DNA of 64,000 nucleotides from Streptomyces collinus (GCF_031348265.1 NZ_CP133771.1:4402001-4466000), one strand, 5' to 3'; positions 35,834 through 50,304 are shown, counted from the stretch's first letter. Numbers and translations: made by a program. Notes: generated by a model not told the origin, from the sequence alone.

Positions 35834-37891
35834 GTGGCTGACGTACCTGCCGATCTTGCCGCAGTGTGGCCACGCGTATTGGAGCAGCTCCTCGGGGAGG
35901 GCCGCGGCCAGGGAGTCGAAGGGAAGGACGAGCACTGGATCCGGCGCTGTCAGCCGCTCGCGCTGGTCGCGGACACCGCCCTGCTCGCCGTACCGAACGA
36001 ATTCGCCAAGGGCGTACTGGAGGGCCGGCTGGCGCCGATCGTCAGCGAGACACTGAGCCGCGAATGCGGCCGCCCGATCCGCATCGCGATCACCGTCGAC
36101 GACTCCGCGGGCGAGCCCCCCTCCACGCCCGCACCCCCGCCCCGCCCCCAGCCGCGCTACGAGGAGCCCGAACTCCCGGCCGCACGCCAGGACCGCGACG
36201 GATACGACCGCCCCGAGCGTGACGCCTATGACCGCCACGCCGGCCAGGACCGCGACGGGTACGACCGGCCGGAACGCGACGGATACGACCGCCCCGACCG
36301 TGACGCCTATGACCGCCAGGACCGCCAGGACCGCGACGGGTACGAGGGGTACGGCCGCCACCGCGCCGACCAGCTGCCCGGACCGGCCGGCGACCAGCTT
36401 CCGCCTACGCGCGCAGATCAACTCCCCACGGCCCGTCCCGCGTACCCCTCCGAGTACCAGCGCCCCGAGCCGGGCGCCTGGCCCCGGCCGCCGCAGCAGG
36501 ACGAGTACGGCTGGCAGCAGCAACGCCTCGGCTTCCCCGAACGTGACCCGTACGCGTCACCCGGACAGGACGCGTACGGCTCCCAGGACTCCTACGGCTC
36601 CCCGGACTCGTACACCCCGCAGGACACCTACGGCTCCTCCCCGCAGGACTACCGCCCGCAGCCCATGGAGCGCCCCTCCTACGAGCAGCCCCGCCCCGAC
36701 TACGACCAGCGCGACCCGGTGCGCCGGGAACTGCCCGAGCCGCCCGCCGGCTCCGGGCACGTGCACCGGGGCGGCCCGGTCGGCCCGAACCTGCCGACGA
36801 CGGGCGCGCCCGGCCCGCTGGCCGCGCAGCCCGCGCCGGCGACCGGCCCCGGTGAGCCCACCGCGCGTCTGAACCCGAAGTACCTCTTCGACACGTTCGT
36901 GATCGGCGCCTCCAACCGCTTCGCCCACGCGGCCGCGGTCGCTGTGGCCGAGGCACCGGCGAAGGCGTACAACCCCTTGTTCATCTACGGGGAGTCCGGG
37001 CTCGGCAAGACGCACCTGCTGCACGCGATCGGGCACTACGCGCGCAGCCTCTATCCGGGCACGCGGGTGCGGTACGTGAGCTCGGAGGAGTTCACCAACG
37101 AGTTCATCAACTCCATCCGCGACGGCAAGGGCGACAGCTTCCGCAAGCGGTACCGCGAGATGGACATCCTGCTCGTCGACGACATCCAGTTCCTGGCGGA
37201 CAAGGAGTCGACGCAGGAGGAGTTCTTCCACACCTTCAACACGCTCCACAACGCCAACAAGCAGATCGTGCTGTCCTCCGACCGGCCGCCGAAGCAGCTG
37301 GTGACGCTGGAGGACCGGCTGCGGAACCGTTTCGAGTGGGGCCTGATCACGGACGTCCAGCCGCCCGAGCTGGAGACCCGGATCGCGATCCTCCGCAAGA
37401 AGGCGGTGCAGGAGCAGCTGAACGCGCCGCCGGAGGTGCTGGAGTTCATCGCGTCCCGGATCTCGCGCAACATCCGCGAGCTGGAAGGCGCCCTGATCCG
37501 GGTCACGGCGTTCGCGTCGCTCAACCGGCAGCCGGTGGACCTGGGCCTGACGGAGATCGTCCTCAAGGACCTCATTCCCGGCGGCGACGACTCCGCGCCC
37601 GAGATCACCTCGACGGCCATCATGGGCGCGACGGCGGACTACTTCGGGCTGACCGTCGAGGACCTGTGCGGCACCTCGCGCGGCCGGGCCCTCGTCACCG
37701 CCCGGCAGATCGCCATGTACCTGTGCCGTGAGCTGACGGACCTGTCGCTGCCGAAGATCGGCGCGCTGTTCGGCGGCCGCGACCACACCACGGTGATGCA
37801 CGCGGACCGCAAGATCCGCAATCTGATGGCCGAGCGCCGCTCCATCTACAACCAGGTCACCGAGCTGACCAACCGCATCAAGAACGGCTGA
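35834..37891 (+). CDS. dnaA: Chromosomal replication initiator DnaA, with long domain II
   Basis: 685 residues. Domain I (1-95) starts [20 protein letters not shown]. Domain II (about 95-350) is very long and disordered, with repeated [11 protein letters not shown]-type units at 121-176 and many Tyr/Gln/Pro afterwards. The AAA+ domain has [15 protein letters not shown] (about 385-399) and [16 protein letters not shown]. Domain IV has the DnaA-box signature [13 protein letters not shown] (about 648). Streptomyces DnaAs are long, and this one appears longer than the roughly 650 I recall for S. coelicolor. GTG 35834 is used. Binds the boxes of the next gap. Confidence 0.97.
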   Translation: MADVPADLAAVWPRVLEQLLGEGRGQGVEGKDEHWIRRCQPLALVADTALLAVPNEFAKGVLEGRLAPIVSETLSRECGRPIRIAITVDDSAGEPPSTPAPPPRPQPRYEEPELPAARQDRDGYDRPERDAYDRHAGQDRDGYDRPERDGYDRPDRDAYDRQDRQDRDGYEGYGRHRADQLPGPAGDQLPPTRADQLPTARPAYPSEYQRPEPGAWPRPPQQDEYGWQQQRLGFPERDPYASPGQDAYGSQDSYGSPDSYTPQDTYGSSPQDYRPQPMERPSYEQPRPDYDQRDPVRRELPEPPAGSGHVHRGGPVGPNLPTTGAPGPLAAQPAPATGPGEPTARLNPKYLFDTFVIGASNRFAHAAAVAVAEAPAKAYNPLFIYGESGLGKTHLLHAIGHYARSLYPGTRVRYVSSEEFTNEFINSIRDGKGDSFRKRYREMDILLVDDIQFLADKESTQEEFFHTFNTLHNANKQIVLSSDRPPKQLVTLEDRLRNRFEWGLITDVQPPELETRIAILRKKAVQEQLNAPPEVLEFIASRISRNIRELEGALIRVTAFASLNRQPVDLGLTEIVLKDLIPGGDDSAPEITSTAIMGATADYFGLTVEDLCGTSRGRALVTARQIAMYLCRELTDLSLPKIGALFGGRDHTTVMHADRKIRNLMAERRSIYNQVTELTNRIKNG

Positions 37892-37913
37892 CGGCGACGG
37901 CGGTACACCGCTG

Positions 37914-37945
37914 AGGGCGCCCCCTGATGCTTCAGGGGGCGCCCT
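37914..37945 (+). terminator. dnaA terminator
   Basis: Perfect 14-bp stem (AGGGCGCCCCCTGA and its complement), 4-base loop, followed by TTCTC. Confidence 0.85.
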
Positions 37946-37958
37946 TTCTCATGCACAC

Positions 37959-37972
37959 GTGCACGCGTGCAC
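37959..37972. repeat. 14-bp palindrome upstream of oriC
   Basis: GTGCACGCGTGCAC, directly after the dnaA terminator and overlapping a second copy of the CACGTGCAC type. Not a DnaA box. Function unknown. Confidence 0.5.
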
Positions 37973-38032
37973 ACGGGCCCCGGGGACGACACGACGACAC
38001 GGGCGGGCGCCGCGACGCCCCTCCCCGATGGC

Positions 38033-38126
38033 TCCCGAGCCCGCCCCCCCCCCCACCAAGCCCTTCCGAGCCCCTACTGACCCTTTTCCGAGCCCTCACC
38101 GAGGCCTTCCGAGTCCCTCCGAGCCC
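38033..38126. repeat. Five iteron-like TYCCGAGCCC repeats at left edge of oriC
   Basis: Copies start at 38033, 38064, 38086, 38107 and 38117 (the last two with one change each), spaced 31, 22, 21 and 10 bases, near whole helical turns. An 11-base run of C lies between the first two (38044-38054). They are not DnaA boxes. Confidence 0.5.
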
Positions 38127-38204
38127 GCTGCTGCGCATCCCCGGTCCTCGCCCCCGGGCACCTGATCGCAACCCACTGTTCGAATAGCCGCCGGGTTACG
38201 GCCT

Positions 38205-38777
38205 CCCTCCACAGATTCGTGCACTTTCTGCCGTCCACATCCTGGGGACCGGGAAGTTGTCCAGATCGTGTCCACAGCAGCCACTGTTGAAAGACCATCA
38301 GACCAGCTCAGGTGCTTGTGGATTCGTGGACGAAGGATCTCCACAGACTGTGGACGACGAGATGATCCACAGGCTGTGCACCGAGTTGTCCACCGGCCAC
38401 CCACAGGCTGGGTGGAGTTGTCCCCAGCAAACAGTCGCTTCTCCACATGCCTGTCCACTGTTCGGCAACACGACGCGCCTCCTCACCGGGTCGAGTGAAA
38501 GGCGTCACACAAAGGTGCCGGGTTGGGCTGTGGGAAAGGTGGGTAAAGCTGGGGACGGCGCTGGGGAGAACTCGCCTCCCCCTGTGCACGGCGTGTGCAG
38601 AACTTTCTGTTCTCCACAGATGCGCCCGGTTGTCCACCGCCTCCACCCACAGGGCCCGTGGACAAAATTCCTGCCCTGAGCTGGGCAAACGAGGTTATCC
38701 ACGGTATCCACAGCCCCTACTACTACTCCCGACTAGAGAGAGCTGGGAATCCGTTTCGAAGGGGGCCCTGTGCACAA
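38205..38777. other. oriC: Origin of replication oriC
   Basis: About 19 DnaA-box-like 9-mers fall in two groups between dnaA and dnaN. Group one (38205-38459) includes CCGTCCACA 38231, TTGTCCAGA 38257, GTGTCCACA 38268, GAATCCACA (minus) 38317, TCGTCCACA (minus) 38349, TGATCCACA 38363, TTGTCCACC 38386, TTGTCCCCA 38418, TTCTCCACA 38439 and CTGTCCACT 38451. Group two (38610-38777) includes TTCTCCACA 38610, TTGTCCACC 38630, TTGTCCACG (minus) 38657, TTATCCACG 38695, GTATCCACA 38704 and TTGTGCACA (minus) 38769. The number and two-part layout match the Streptomyces origin as published. No parS is inside. Confidence 0.93.
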
Positions 38778-38957
38778 CTCGCTCTTCGGTGCCCGGCTGC
38801 CCCTCGTCACGACTTGACCCCGAGAGGCACCTACTGTCAGTGCGGTGCGTCAGACTGGTCCCCGGTGTCCTCCCCCTCACAGGGACCGTCGACACCGAGA
38901 CAGACGACGAGGGCCAGGCAGAGCGAGAAGCGCCGGCAACAGCAGGAGGCGGCAACA

Positions 38958-40088
38958 GTGAAGATCCGGGTGGAACGCGACGTACTCGCGGAGGCAGTGG
39001 CCTGGGCGGCACGCAGCCTCCCGGCCCGTCCGCCGGCGCCTGTCCTCGCCGGCCTGCTGCTGAAGGCCGAGGAAGGCCAGCTGAGCCTGTCCAGCTTCGA
39101 CTACGAGGTCTCGGCGCGGGTGTCGGTGGACGCCGAGGTCGACGAGGAGGGCACGGTCCTGGTCTCGGGCCGCCTGCTCGCGGACATCTGCCGTGCGCTC
39201 CCCAACCGGCCGGTGGAGATTTCCACAGACGGTGTACGGGCGACGGTGGTCTGCGGCTCGTCCCGGTTCACACTCCACACCCTGCCTGTGGAGGAGTACC
39301 CGGCCCTGCCGCAGATGCCGAACGCGACGGGCACGGTCCCCGGCGAGGTCTTCGCCTCCGCCGCCTCCCAGGTCGCCATCGCGGCCGGCCGTGACGACAC
39401 GCTGCCGGTCCTCACGGGTGTCCGCATCGAGATCGAGGGCGACACCGTCACGCTGGCGTCCACCGACCGCTACCGCTTCGCGGTCCGCGAGTTCCTGTGG
39501 AAGCCGGAGAACCCGGAGGCCTCCGCGGTCGCCCTGGTGCCCGCCAAGACGCTCCTGGACACCGCCAAGGCCCTGACCAGCGGCGACCAGGTGATCCTGG
39601 CGCTGTCCGGCTCGGGCTCCGGCGAGGGTCTGATCGGTTTCGAGGGCGCCGGCCGCCGTACGACGACCCGCCTGCTGGAGGGCGACCTCCCGAAGTACCG
39701 CACGCTGTTCCCGACGGAGTTCAACAGCGTCGCCGTCATCGAGACCGCCCCCTTCGTCGAGGCCGTCAAGCGTGTGGCCCTGGTCGCCGAGCGCAACACC
39801 CCGGTGCGGCTGAGCTTCGAGCAGGGCGTGCTCATCCTGGAGGCGGGCTCCAGCGACGACGCACAGGCTGTGGAGAGGGTGGACGCGCAGCTGGAGGGTG
39901 ACGACATCTCGATCGCCTTCAACCCCACGTTCCTGCTGGACGGCCTGAGCGCGATCGACTCCCCGGTGGCCCAGCTGTCGTTCACGACGTCCACCAAGCC
40001 CGCTCTGCTCAGTGGCAAGCCCGCGCTGGACGCCGAGGCGGACGACGCCTACAAGTACCTGATCATGCCGGTGCGCCTCAGCGGCTGA
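38958..40088 (+). CDS. dnaN: DNA polymerase III sliding clamp (beta subunit)
   Basis: 376 residues, normal length. Opens MKIRVERDVLAEAVAWAARS and closes YKYLIMPVRLSG, with three clamp-like repeats between. Holds the polymerase on DNA. GTG 38958 follows AGGAGGCGGCAAC. The upstream frame running into oriC is rejected. Standard place after oriC, followed by gnd with one extra DnaA box (TTGTCCACA, 40122-40130) in the gap. Confidence 0.97.
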   Translation: MKIRVERDVLAEAVAWAARSLPARPPAPVLAGLLLKAEEGQLSLSSFDYEVSARVSVDAEVDEEGTVLVSGRLLADICRALPNRPVEISTDGVRATVVCGSSRFTLHTLPVEEYPALPQMPNATGTVPGEVFASAASQVAIAAGRDDTLPVLTGVRIEIEGDTVTLASTDRYRFAVREFLWKPENPEASAVALVPAKTLLDTAKALTSGDQVILALSGSGSGEGLIGFEGAGRRTTTRLLEGDLPKYRTLFPTEFNSVAVIETAPFVEAVKRVALVAERNTPVRLSFEQGVLILEAGSSDDAQAVERVDAQLEGDDISIAFNPTFLLDGLSAIDSPVAQLSFTTSTKPALLSGKPALDAEADDAYKYLIMPVRLSG

Positions 40089-40287
40089 GCCCGTCCGAGG
40101 CGCCGGGGACCGTCGGCGGCTTTGTCCACAGGCTGAGGGCAAAGCCGCAGGTGAGGGCGTACGACTGAGCGCGTATGCCCACAGATGTGCGCGAGCGTCC
40201 GGGTTTAGGCTCGGACGCGGGTACGAAAGTGCCGCGCGGTACGCACGTGCCGCCATGCCACGTCGCAGAACCTAAGGAAAACAACTG

Positions 40288-41163
40288 ATGGAGCTCGGTC
40301 TCGTCGGCCTCGGCAAGATGGGCGGCAACATGCGCGAGCGGATCCGCCGCGCAGGTCACACCGTCCTCGGATACGACCGCAACCCGGACCTCGCCGATGT
40401 CCACAGCCTGGAAGAGCTTGTGGGCAAGCTCAGCGGGCCTCGCGTGATCTGGGTGATGGTCCCGGCCGGTGAGGCCACGCAGACCACGATCGATCAGCTC
40501 GCTGAACTCCTGGAGCCCGGTGACGTCGTCGTGGACGGCGGCAACTCCCGCTGGACCGACGACGTGAAGCACGCCGAGGAGCTGGCGGCCAAGGGCATCG
40601 GCTTCGTCGACTGCGGTGTCTCCGGCGGTGTCTGGGGCCTGGAGAACGGCTACGCGCTGATGTACGGCGGCGACAAGGAGCAGGTCGCCAAGGTGCAGCC
40701 GGTCTTCGACGCCCTCAAGCCGGAGGGCGACTCGGGTTCCGTGCACGCCGGCAAGGTGGGTGCGGGCCACTTCGCGAAGATGGTCCACAACGGCATCGAG
40801 TACGCGATGATGCAGGCCTACGCCGAGGGCTGGGAGCTCTTGGAGAAGGTCGACTCCGTGACCGATGTCCGGGAGGTGTTCCGCTCCTGGCAGGAGGGCA
40901 CGGTCATCCGTTCCTGGCTGCTCGACCTCGCGGTCAACGCGCTCGACGAGGACGAGCACCTGGACGAGCTCCGGGGTTATGCACAGGACTCCGGCGAGGG
41001 ACGCTGGACTGTGGAGGCGGCGATCGACAACGCGGTGCCGCTGCCGGCGATCACCGCGTCGCTGTTCGCGCGGTTCGCCTCCCGCCAGGAGGACTCGCCC
41101 CAGATGAAGATGATCGCGGCGCTGCGGAACCAGTTCGGCGGCCACGCGGTCGAGAAGAAGTAG
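40288..41163 (+). CDS. gnd: 6-phosphogluconate dehydrogenase, short (GndA/YqeC-like) form
   Basis: 291 residues, the short decarboxylating type. NAD(P) site MELGLVGLGKMGGNMRERIR at the start, VVDGGNSRWTDD (about 90), FVDCGVSGGVWGLENGYALM with substrate residues, and FAKMVHNGIEYAMMQAYAEG carrying the catalytic Lys and Asn. Turns 6-phosphogluconate to ribulose 5-phosphate in the pentose phosphate path. Its location between dnaN and recF is characteristic of Streptomyces. Confidence 0.93.
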   Translation: MELGLVGLGKMGGNMRERIRRAGHTVLGYDRNPDLADVHSLEELVGKLSGPRVIWVMVPAGEATQTTIDQLAELLEPGDVVVDGGNSRWTDDVKHAEELAAKGIGFVDCGVSGGVWGLENGYALMYGGDKEQVAKVQPVFDALKPEGDSGSVHAGKVGAGHFAKMVHNGIEYAMMQAYAEGWELLEKVDSVTDVREVFRSWQEGTVIRSWLLDLAVNALDEDEHLDELRGYAQDSGEGRWTVEAAIDNAVPLPAITASLFARFASRQEDSPQMKMIAALRNQFGGHAVEKK

Positions 41164-41217
41164 TCCACAGGGCTGTACGGCAGTCCACAACCGTCCGGGG
41201 AGGTCGGCGAAACGACC

Positions 41218-42339
41218 ATGCACGTCACGCATCTGTCGCTGGCCGACTTCCGCTCGTACCCCCGGGTCGAGGTCCCGCTCGATCCCGGGGTGACGGCCTT
41301 CGTCGGGCCGAACGGGCAGGGCAAGACCAATCTCGTCGAGGCCGTCGGCTATCTCGCCACCCTCGGCAGTCACCGGGTCTCCTCCGACGCCCCCCTGGTC
41401 CGCATGGGGGCCGAGCGCGCGATCATCCGGGCGCAGGTCCGGCAGGGCGAGCGGCAGCAGCTGGTCGAGCTGGAGCTGAACCCGGGGCGTGCCAACCGGG
41501 CCAGGATCAACAGGTCCTCGCAGGTCAGGCCGCGTGACGTGCTGGGGATCGTGCGGACCGTGCTGTTCGCGCCCGAGGATCTCGCGTTGATCAAGGGCGA
41601 CCCCGGTGAGCGGCGCCGCTTCCTCGACGAGCTGATCACCGCGCGTTCCCCGCGTATGGCCGGGGTCCGCTCCGACTACGACCGGGTCCTCAAGCAGCGC
41701 AACACCCTGCTGAAGTCGGCCGCGCTCGCCCGTCGGCACGGTGGTCGCACGATGGACATGTCCACCCTCGACGTGTGGGACCAGCATCTCGCGCGCGCGG
41801 GCGCGGAGTTGCTGGCCCAGCGTCTGGACCTGATCGCCACGATCCAGCCGCTGGCCGACAAGGCGTACGAGCAACTGGCGCCCGGCGGTGGCCCGATCGC
41901 GCTGGAGTACAAGCCGTCCGCGCCGGGCGAGGCGCACACCCGCGAGGACCTCTACGAGCAGCTGATGGCCGCGCTCGCGGAGGCCCGCAAACAGGAGATC
42001 GAGCGCGGTGTCACCCTGATCGGCCCGCACCGGGACGACCTGGTGCTCAAGCTCGGCCAGCTCCCCGCCAAGGGCTACGCCTCCCACGGCGAGTCCTGGT
42101 CCTACGCGCTGGCGTTGCGCCTGGCGTCGTACGACCTGCTCCGGGCGGAGGGCAACGAGCCGGTGCTGGTGCTCGACGACGTGTTCGCGGAGCTGGACAC
42201 CCGCCGCCGTGAGCGCCTCGCCGAGCTGGTGGCGCCGGGCGAGCAGGTCCTGGTGACGGCGGCGGTCGACGACGACGTACCGCATGTGCTGTCCGGGACG
42301 CGGTTCGCGGTGTCCGAGGGGGCGGTGGAGCGCGTATGA
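41218..42339 (+). CDS. recF: DNA replication and repair protein RecF
   Basis: 373 residues. Walker [21 protein letters not shown] (about 27-46), signature region [14 protein letters not shown], and Walker [21 protein letters not shown] near 320. RecF loads RecA at gaps with RecO and RecR. ATG 41218 follows GGGGAGGTCGG. Ends in an ATGA overlap with the DciA-like gene. Confidence 0.95.
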   Translation: MHVTHLSLADFRSYPRVEVPLDPGVTAFVGPNGQGKTNLVEAVGYLATLGSHRVSSDAPLVRMGAERAIIRAQVRQGERQQLVELELNPGRANRARINRSSQVRPRDVLGIVRTVLFAPEDLALIKGDPGERRRFLDELITARSPRMAGVRSDYDRVLKQRNTLLKSAALARRHGGRTMDMSTLDVWDQHLARAGAELLAQRLDLIATIQPLADKAYEQLAPGGGPIALEYKPSAPGEAHTREDLYEQLMAALAEARKQEIERGVTLIGPHRDDLVLKLGQLPAKGYASHGESWSYALALRLASYDLLRAEGNEPVLVLDDVFAELDTRRRERLAELVAPGEQVLVTAAVDDDVPHVLSGTRFAVSEGAVERV

Positions 42340-42881
42340 CTGAGAACACATCCGGCGACGCCCCCGAGCCCTCCAAGAGCCCCGAGCCCTCCGGCGTCGA
42401 CCTCGCGCGTGTGGCGTTGCGCGCCGCGAAGGACGCCGCACGCGCGCGTGGGGACGCGGCGCAGCAGAAGAAGCAGGCGCGCCGCGGGGGTCTGCGCTCC
42501 GGCGCCCGCGCCGACGGGCGCGATCCGATGGCGCTGGGTTCCGCGATCAACCGGCTGATCACCGAACGGGGCTGGGAGGCGCCGGCCGCGGTGGGCGGTG
42601 TGATGGGCCGCTGGCCGCAGATCGTCGGTGAGGACGTGGCCAAGCACTGTGTGCCGGAGAGGTACGACGAGGACGAGCGGGTCCTGACCGTGCGCTGTGA
42701 CTCGACGGCCTGGGCGACGAACCTCCGGCTGCTCGCACCCACGCTGGTCGCGCGCCTCAACGAGGACCTGGGCCACGGCACGGTGCAGTTGATCAAGGTG
42801 CAGGGCCCCGGTGGCCCCGCGCGCCGCTACGGGCCGCTGCGCGCCCCCGGCAGCACCGGTCCGGGCGATACCTACGGCTGA
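42336..42881 (+). CDS. DciA-like (DUF721) protein, probable helicase loader or helper
   Basis: 181 residues. The DUF721 domain spans about 70-155 ([20 protein letters not shown], then [19 protein letters not shown]). The head is basic and Ala-rich. In bacteria without DnaC or DnaI the DciA family works with DnaB at initiation (literature memory). Its overlap with recF and place beside the origin genes support that. Direct proof of loader function in Streptomyces is not something I can claim from sequence. Confidence 0.83.
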   Translation: MTENTSGDAPEPSKSPEPSGVDLARVALRAAKDAARARGDAAQQKKQARRGGLRSGARADGRDPMALGSAINRLITERGWEAPAAVGGVMGRWPQIVGEDVAKHCVPERYDEDERVLTVRCDSTAWATNLRLLAPTLVARLNEDLGHGTVQLIKVQGPGGPARRYGPLRAPGSTGPGDTYG

Positions 42882-45374
<2,493 letters not shown>

Positions 45375-45416
45375 GTCGGTCTCAGCTGACCGCATCAGGA
45401 AGGATCTTCACCAGCA

Positions 45417-48008
<2,592 letters not shown>

Positions 48009-48027
48009 GCACGAGGAGTGAGTCAGC

Positions 48028-48828
48028 GTGAGCGGAGCCACGGGCGCCGGACCGGCCGGAACCCCGAGGGGTACGGAAGCGGACGACGGCGGCCGTGGCT
48101 CCGCCGCGCGTGCGGCGGACCCGCACACGACCAACCTGAAGGCGATCAAGTCCTCGACCAAGGACACGCCCTCGCCTGACTCGCATGAATCACAGGGGGG
48201 AACTGTGACGGACACCCGAGGTCCGAAAACGAAGCAGCCCAAGGCCGGCACGGGCCCGTCCGCTTCCGGCGCGCAGCCGCAGCCGGCCGCACAGGAGCCG
48301 GGCGCGGCCTCGCCCCTGCCCGGTGAACGGCAGGCGCAGCAGCAGGCCGGTCCGTACCACCCGCCGCAGGCCTACCCGGCGCAGCAGGCGTCGGCAGGAG
48401 CGGGTGCCGCTGCGGGTGCCGTGCGGCGTCCCCGCACGGGGGCGAGCACCACGCCGCGGGTACGCAAGGCGCGGCTGCGGGTGGCGAAGGCCGACCCGTG
48501 GTCGGTGATGAAGGTCAGCTTCCTGCTCTCCATCGCCCTGGGCATCTGCACGATCGTCGCGTCCGCCGTGTTGTGGATGGTCATGGACGCGATGGGTGTC
48601 TTCTCGACGGTCGGCGGCACGATCTCCGAGGCCACGGGCTCCAACGAGTCCAACGGCTTCGACCTGCAGGCCTTCCTGTCGCTGCCCAACGTCCTGATGT
48701 TCACGTCGGTCATCGCGGTCATCGACGTCGTCCTGGCCACGGCCCTCGCGACCCTCGGGGCGTTCATCTACAACCTGTCCGCGGGCTTCGTGGGCGGTGT
48801 CGAACTGACCCTCGCCGAGGACGAGTGA
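48028..48828 (+). CDS. DUF3566 transmembrane protein downstream of gyrA
   Basis: 266 residues. The first 150 are a disordered Pro/Gln/Ala stretch. Two membrane helices follow (VSFLLSIALGICTIVASAVL, then MFTSVIAVIDVVLATALATL) with an outer loop between. The DUF3566 family always sits next to gyrA in actinobacteria (Rv0007 in M. tuberculosis, from memory). Function unknown. GTG 48028 is used. A second GTG at 48205, after a run of G, could also start translation and would remove about 60 disordered residues. Confidence 0.82.
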   Translation: MSGATGAGPAGTPRGTEADDGGRGSAARAADPHTTNLKAIKSSTKDTPSPDSHESQGGTVTDTRGPKTKQPKAGTGPSASGAQPQPAAQEPGAASPLPGERQAQQQAGPYHPPQAYPAQQASAGAGAAAGAVRRPRTGASTTPRVRKARLRVAKADPWSVMKVSFLLSIALGICTIVASAVLWMVMDAMGVFSTVGGTISEATGSNESNGFDLQAFLSLPNVLMFTSVIAVIDVVLATALATLGAFIYNLSAGFVGGVELTLAEDE

Positions 48829-48871
48829 CGTCACCCTCGCCGCTGTCCTGACGAGGCCCCGACAACCGATT

Positions 48872-48900
48872 TTGGGACTGCCCATGTCGTGCGCTAATCT
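48872..48900 (+). promoter_or_regulatory. Candidate promoter of tRNA-Ile
   Basis: TTGGGA (48872-48877), 17-base spacer, TAATCT (48895-48900), about 38 bases before the tRNA. Confidence 0.45.
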
Positions 48901-48938
48901 TCAGGAGTCAGCGCGCGGGACACACCGCAGAGCGCGGC

Positions 48939-49015
48939 GGGGCTATAGCTCAGTTGGTTAGAGCGCATCCCTGATAAGGATGAGGCCACAGGTTCAAATC
49001 CTGTTAGCCCCACCA
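48939..49015 (+). tRNA. tRNA-Ile (GAU)
   Basis: 77 bases. Acceptor GGGGCTA pairs with TAGCCCC. The D-loop has AGCTCAGTTGGTTAGAGC, anticodon GAT lies at 48973-48975, and the T-arm is GGTTCAAATCC. A 3' CCA is encoded. Confidence 0.97.
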
Positions 49016-49020
49016 GCATG

Positions 49021-49050
49021 AAACCCCCAGCCATTCATGGTTGGGGGTTT
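49021..49050 (+). terminator. tRNA-Ile terminator
   Basis: AAACCCCCAGCCAT pairs with ATGGTTGGGGGTTT (one G-T) around a 2-base centre, then TTCGG. Confidence 0.75.
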
Positions 49051-49071
49051 TCGGCATTCAGGAGGCGCCGC

Positions 49072-49350
49072 GTGGCCGTGAGCGCAGTCGCCCGAGCGGC
49101 CGGCGGAATGCTGCGGCGGTGGCTGGGCCGGGGCAGGTGGGGATGGCTGCTGTTCTTCGCCGGTCAGGCCTGCTTGGGGCGGGACGCCTGGGCCAAGGTC
49201 CTGGACGGGGACCCGGGCATGCTGGGTGCCCTGGCCTTCTCGGCCCTCCTGGTGGGCTGTGCCGTCTGGTACAGGGTCCGCTGGGCCCGGCGTGCACGTC
49301 AGGCCGGGTCTGCCGGTGAGGAGGCCGCGGACGGGCCGGGACATGCGTAA
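49072..49350 (+). CDS. Small membrane protein, unknown function
   Basis: 92 residues from GTG 49072, which follows CAGGAGGCGCCGC. Two hydrophobic stretches (WGWLLFFAGQACLG about 24-37, MLGALAFSALLVGCAVWY about 52-69) suggest two helices, with basic residues flanking them. A longer frame from 49018 would translate the tRNA terminator stem and is rejected. It is convergent with the next gene. I do not recognise the family. Confidence 0.65.
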   Translation: MAVSAVARAAGGMLRRWLGRGRWGWLLFFAGQACLGRDAWAKVLDGDPGMLGALAFSALLVGCAVWYRVRWARRARQAGSAGEEAADGPGHA

Positions 49351-49380
49351 GCCCGGCGGCTCTGCCGAGCTGCCGGGCTT
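49349..49380. terminator. Bidirectional terminator
   Basis: AAGCCCGGCGGCT / AGCTGCCGGGCTT stem with one mismatch, loop CTGCCG, between two convergent genes. Confidence 0.7.
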
Positions 49381-49415
49381 TGTACGCAGGATCGCCGGGG
49401 TGTTGTTCCGGGGGT

Positions 49416-49784
49416 TCAGCGCTGGAGGGGCGTGAGATGGTCTGCTTCCGCGTCGGGGTCCTCGTCGGTGCAGTCGGTGGCGGGGGAGACCGTCGTGTCC
49501 GCGGGCGAGCGGTGCCGGCAGCGGGGGGTCTTGCCGTGCGCCTCGGCGCGGATGCGCTGCTTCATCGTGGGGGGCAGGGCCCTGGGTGAGGACCAGGGGA
49601 ACGTCGCCGGTGCCGCCGTCCGCTGCCGCGGGATGCTCGCGCCGTTGCTGTTGCTGTTGCTCTTCTGCTCGGTCTGCGGTACGGCCGCGGCGGCGGTCGT
49701 GGTGACGAGTCCGAGCGCCGTGCACAGCGCGATGAAGGCGGTGACGAAGGCGGTCCACAGCTTCATGACCTTGTTCCGGGCCAT
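49416..49784 (-). CDS. DUF6344-like small secreted protein
   Basis: 122 residues. N-terminal signal: MARNKVMKLWTAFVTAFIAL, then CTALGLVTTTAAAA. The rest is polar, with PRALPPTMKQRIRAEAHGKT and a Cys-poor acidic tail. It resembles the Streptomyces family I know as DUF6344. The ATG at 49784 has GTGAGGGGCC before it. Function unknown. Confidence 0.7.
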   Translation of the reverse strand: MARNKVMKLWTAFVTAFIALCTALGLVTTTAAAAVPQTEQKSNSNSNGASIPRQRTAAPATFPWSSPRALPPTMKQRIRAEAHGKTPRCRHRSPADTTVSPATDCTDEDPDAEADHLTPLQR

Positions 49785-50121
49785 GGCCCCTCACTTTCGG
49801 GTCGGGCGATTTGCGTACTTTCCTCATGATGTGTATGGGGGTCGAGAAGTGGTGGATCTCCGCCCGTGGCGCGTCGATGTTCCGATGAACACCACCCGGA
49901 TGGGTGCAAAGGCGTAGAAAAGGTGATGAGAGGGGCGAAGGGAGGTCAAAGTAACCGTCCGTCGAGGTGTGATCACCCTCCGATCGGAGCGGTGTACTCC
50001 GCTTCTATCCCTGTTCCCGGGACGGGAGTTGAGGGCCGACTCAGGTCACCGATCGGTATCGGTCGGTGTGTATAGTCGGGCGCCAGAGGTCCCCTACGTC
50101 AACGAAAGACGAGGTCGCGCG
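49785..50121. promoter_or_regulatory. Divergent control region before DLW-39 gene, with dyad
   Basis: 337 bases without a gene. CACCGA (50047-50052) and TCGGTG (50063-50068) form a dyad just ahead of TATAGT (50071-50076), a likely -10. The dyad covers where a -35 should be, so it is a possible repressor site (TetR-like in look). Nothing else was recognised. Confidence 0.4.
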
Positions 50122-50250
50122 GTGAAGAAGCTTCTCCTGGTCGCACTGGCCGCCATCGGCGGGCTCCTCGTGTACCGCCAGATCCAGGCGGATCGCGCCG
50201 AGCAGGATCTGTGGACGGAGGCGACTGACTCCGTGCCTACGGGTTCGTGA
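50122..50250 (+). CDS. DLW-39 family small protein
   Basis: 42 residues: one membrane helix at the N-terminus (KKLLLVALAAIGGLLVYRQI), then the defining DLW in EQDLWTEATDSVP. GTG 50122 follows a GAGG. This very small family is widespread in actinobacteria near gyrA and tRNA-Ile. Its function is not known. Confidence 0.8.
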   Translation: MKKLLLVALAAIGGLLVYRQIQADRAEQDLWTEATDSVPTGS

Positions 50251-50275
50251 GTCACGACAAACCCATACCGAGCAC

Positions 50276-50304
50276 ACCCCGGCCGCTTCGCGGTCGGGGT
50301 TTTG
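50276..50304 (+). terminator. Terminator after DLW-39 gene
   Basis: ACCCCGGCCGC / GCGGTCGGGGT stem, loop TTC, then TTTT. Confidence 0.8.

Noticed and set aside
36180-36360. Tandem DNA repeat as a mobile element or CRISPR
   Set aside because: The repeats are in-frame codons of the DnaA linker, with no spacer pattern or cas genes.
49018-49071. ATG 49018 as start of the small membrane protein
   Set aside because: It would translate the tRNA-Ile terminator stem. GTG 49072 has a strong ribosome binding site.
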